A stretch of 51,326 nucleotides of DNA from Trichosporon coremiiforme (lineage: Eukaryota > Basidiomycota > Tremellomycetes > Trichosporonales > Trichosporonaceae), in assembly GCA_039545355.1 (NCBI GenBank), contig BCJJ01000061.1, forward strand, positions 1 through 51,326, in the 5' to 3' direction. The position numbers were made by a program, and so were the translations under genes. How positions within the stretch are numbered: position 1 is the stretch's first letter; every line of letters starts with the position of its first letter. Of this stretch, positions 51,316-51,326 are shown one piece after another. Under the pieces are notes generated by a model. It saw only the letters and a list, made by a program, of their open reading frames with translations, ran no database searches and was not told where the DNA came from.

Positions 51316-51326
51316 GGGGGGGGGGG
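51316..51326. other. terminal G homopolymer
   Basis: Eleven G at the right end mirror the nine C at the left end. This suggests that the assembly stopped at homopolymer runs, rather than a biological terminus; no telomere-type repeat is present at either end. Confidence 0.7.

Overview
The window reads as nuclear DNA of a GC-rich basidiomycete yeast, most likely in or near the Trichosporonales (inference). The evidence is strongly G/C-biased third codon positions, many very short spliceosomal introns (33 to 50 nt, GTGAGT/GTAAGC donors, CTGAC-like branch sites, CAG acceptors), and a basidiomycete-like gene set: GH71 glucanase with WSC modules, GPI-anchored lyase, sulfide:quinone oxidoreductase. 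I find 20 protein-coding genes, 11 of them spliced by my hand reconstruction. I see no tRNA, rRNA, transposon or CRISPR array. Both ends stop in homopolymers (9 C at the start, 11 G at the end), so this may be a whole contig broken at homopolymer runs.

Layout. 0.8-2.4 kb: secreted, probably GPI-anchored alginate-lyase-family protein (minus). 2.4-6.6 kb: long gene-free stretch with many short tandem duplications and a G-rich tract. 6.6-9.9 kb: BUD32 kinase and an amidohydrolase (plus). 10-16.2 kb: an unrecognised protein, an F-box-like protein and a WSC/GH71 alpha-1,3-glucanase (all minus). 18.1-20.5 kb: a divergent pair of small B12D/MLRQ (NDUFA4-like) mitochondrial membrane proteins, followed by a PPR-like mitochondrial protein (21.0-23.4 kb, plus). 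24.8-35.2 kb: three consecutive plus-strand genes for type I single-pass membrane proteins with homologous ectodomains and divergent cytoplasmic tails; this is the most novel part of the window.

36.1-51.1 kb is dense housekeeping DNA: Sec14/BCH-RhoGAP (minus) divergent from sulfide:quinone oxidoreductase (plus); CDC20 (minus); a DCAF8-type WD40 protein (minus) divergent from RRP1 (plus); TIM13 (minus) divergent from LTV1 (plus); and ribosomal protein eS27 (plus), whose start codon appears to be split from the rest of the gene by an 886-nt intron. RRP1, LTV1 and eS27 all serve ribosome production and sit within about 6 kb. The B12D pair, the PPR protein, TIM13 and the oxidoreductase are mitochondrial. 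Several promoters carry CACGTG E-box palindromes or CRE/ATF-like palindromes.

All splice sites were placed by eye from GT-AG signals, reading-frame continuity and family motifs; none was checked against RNA data.
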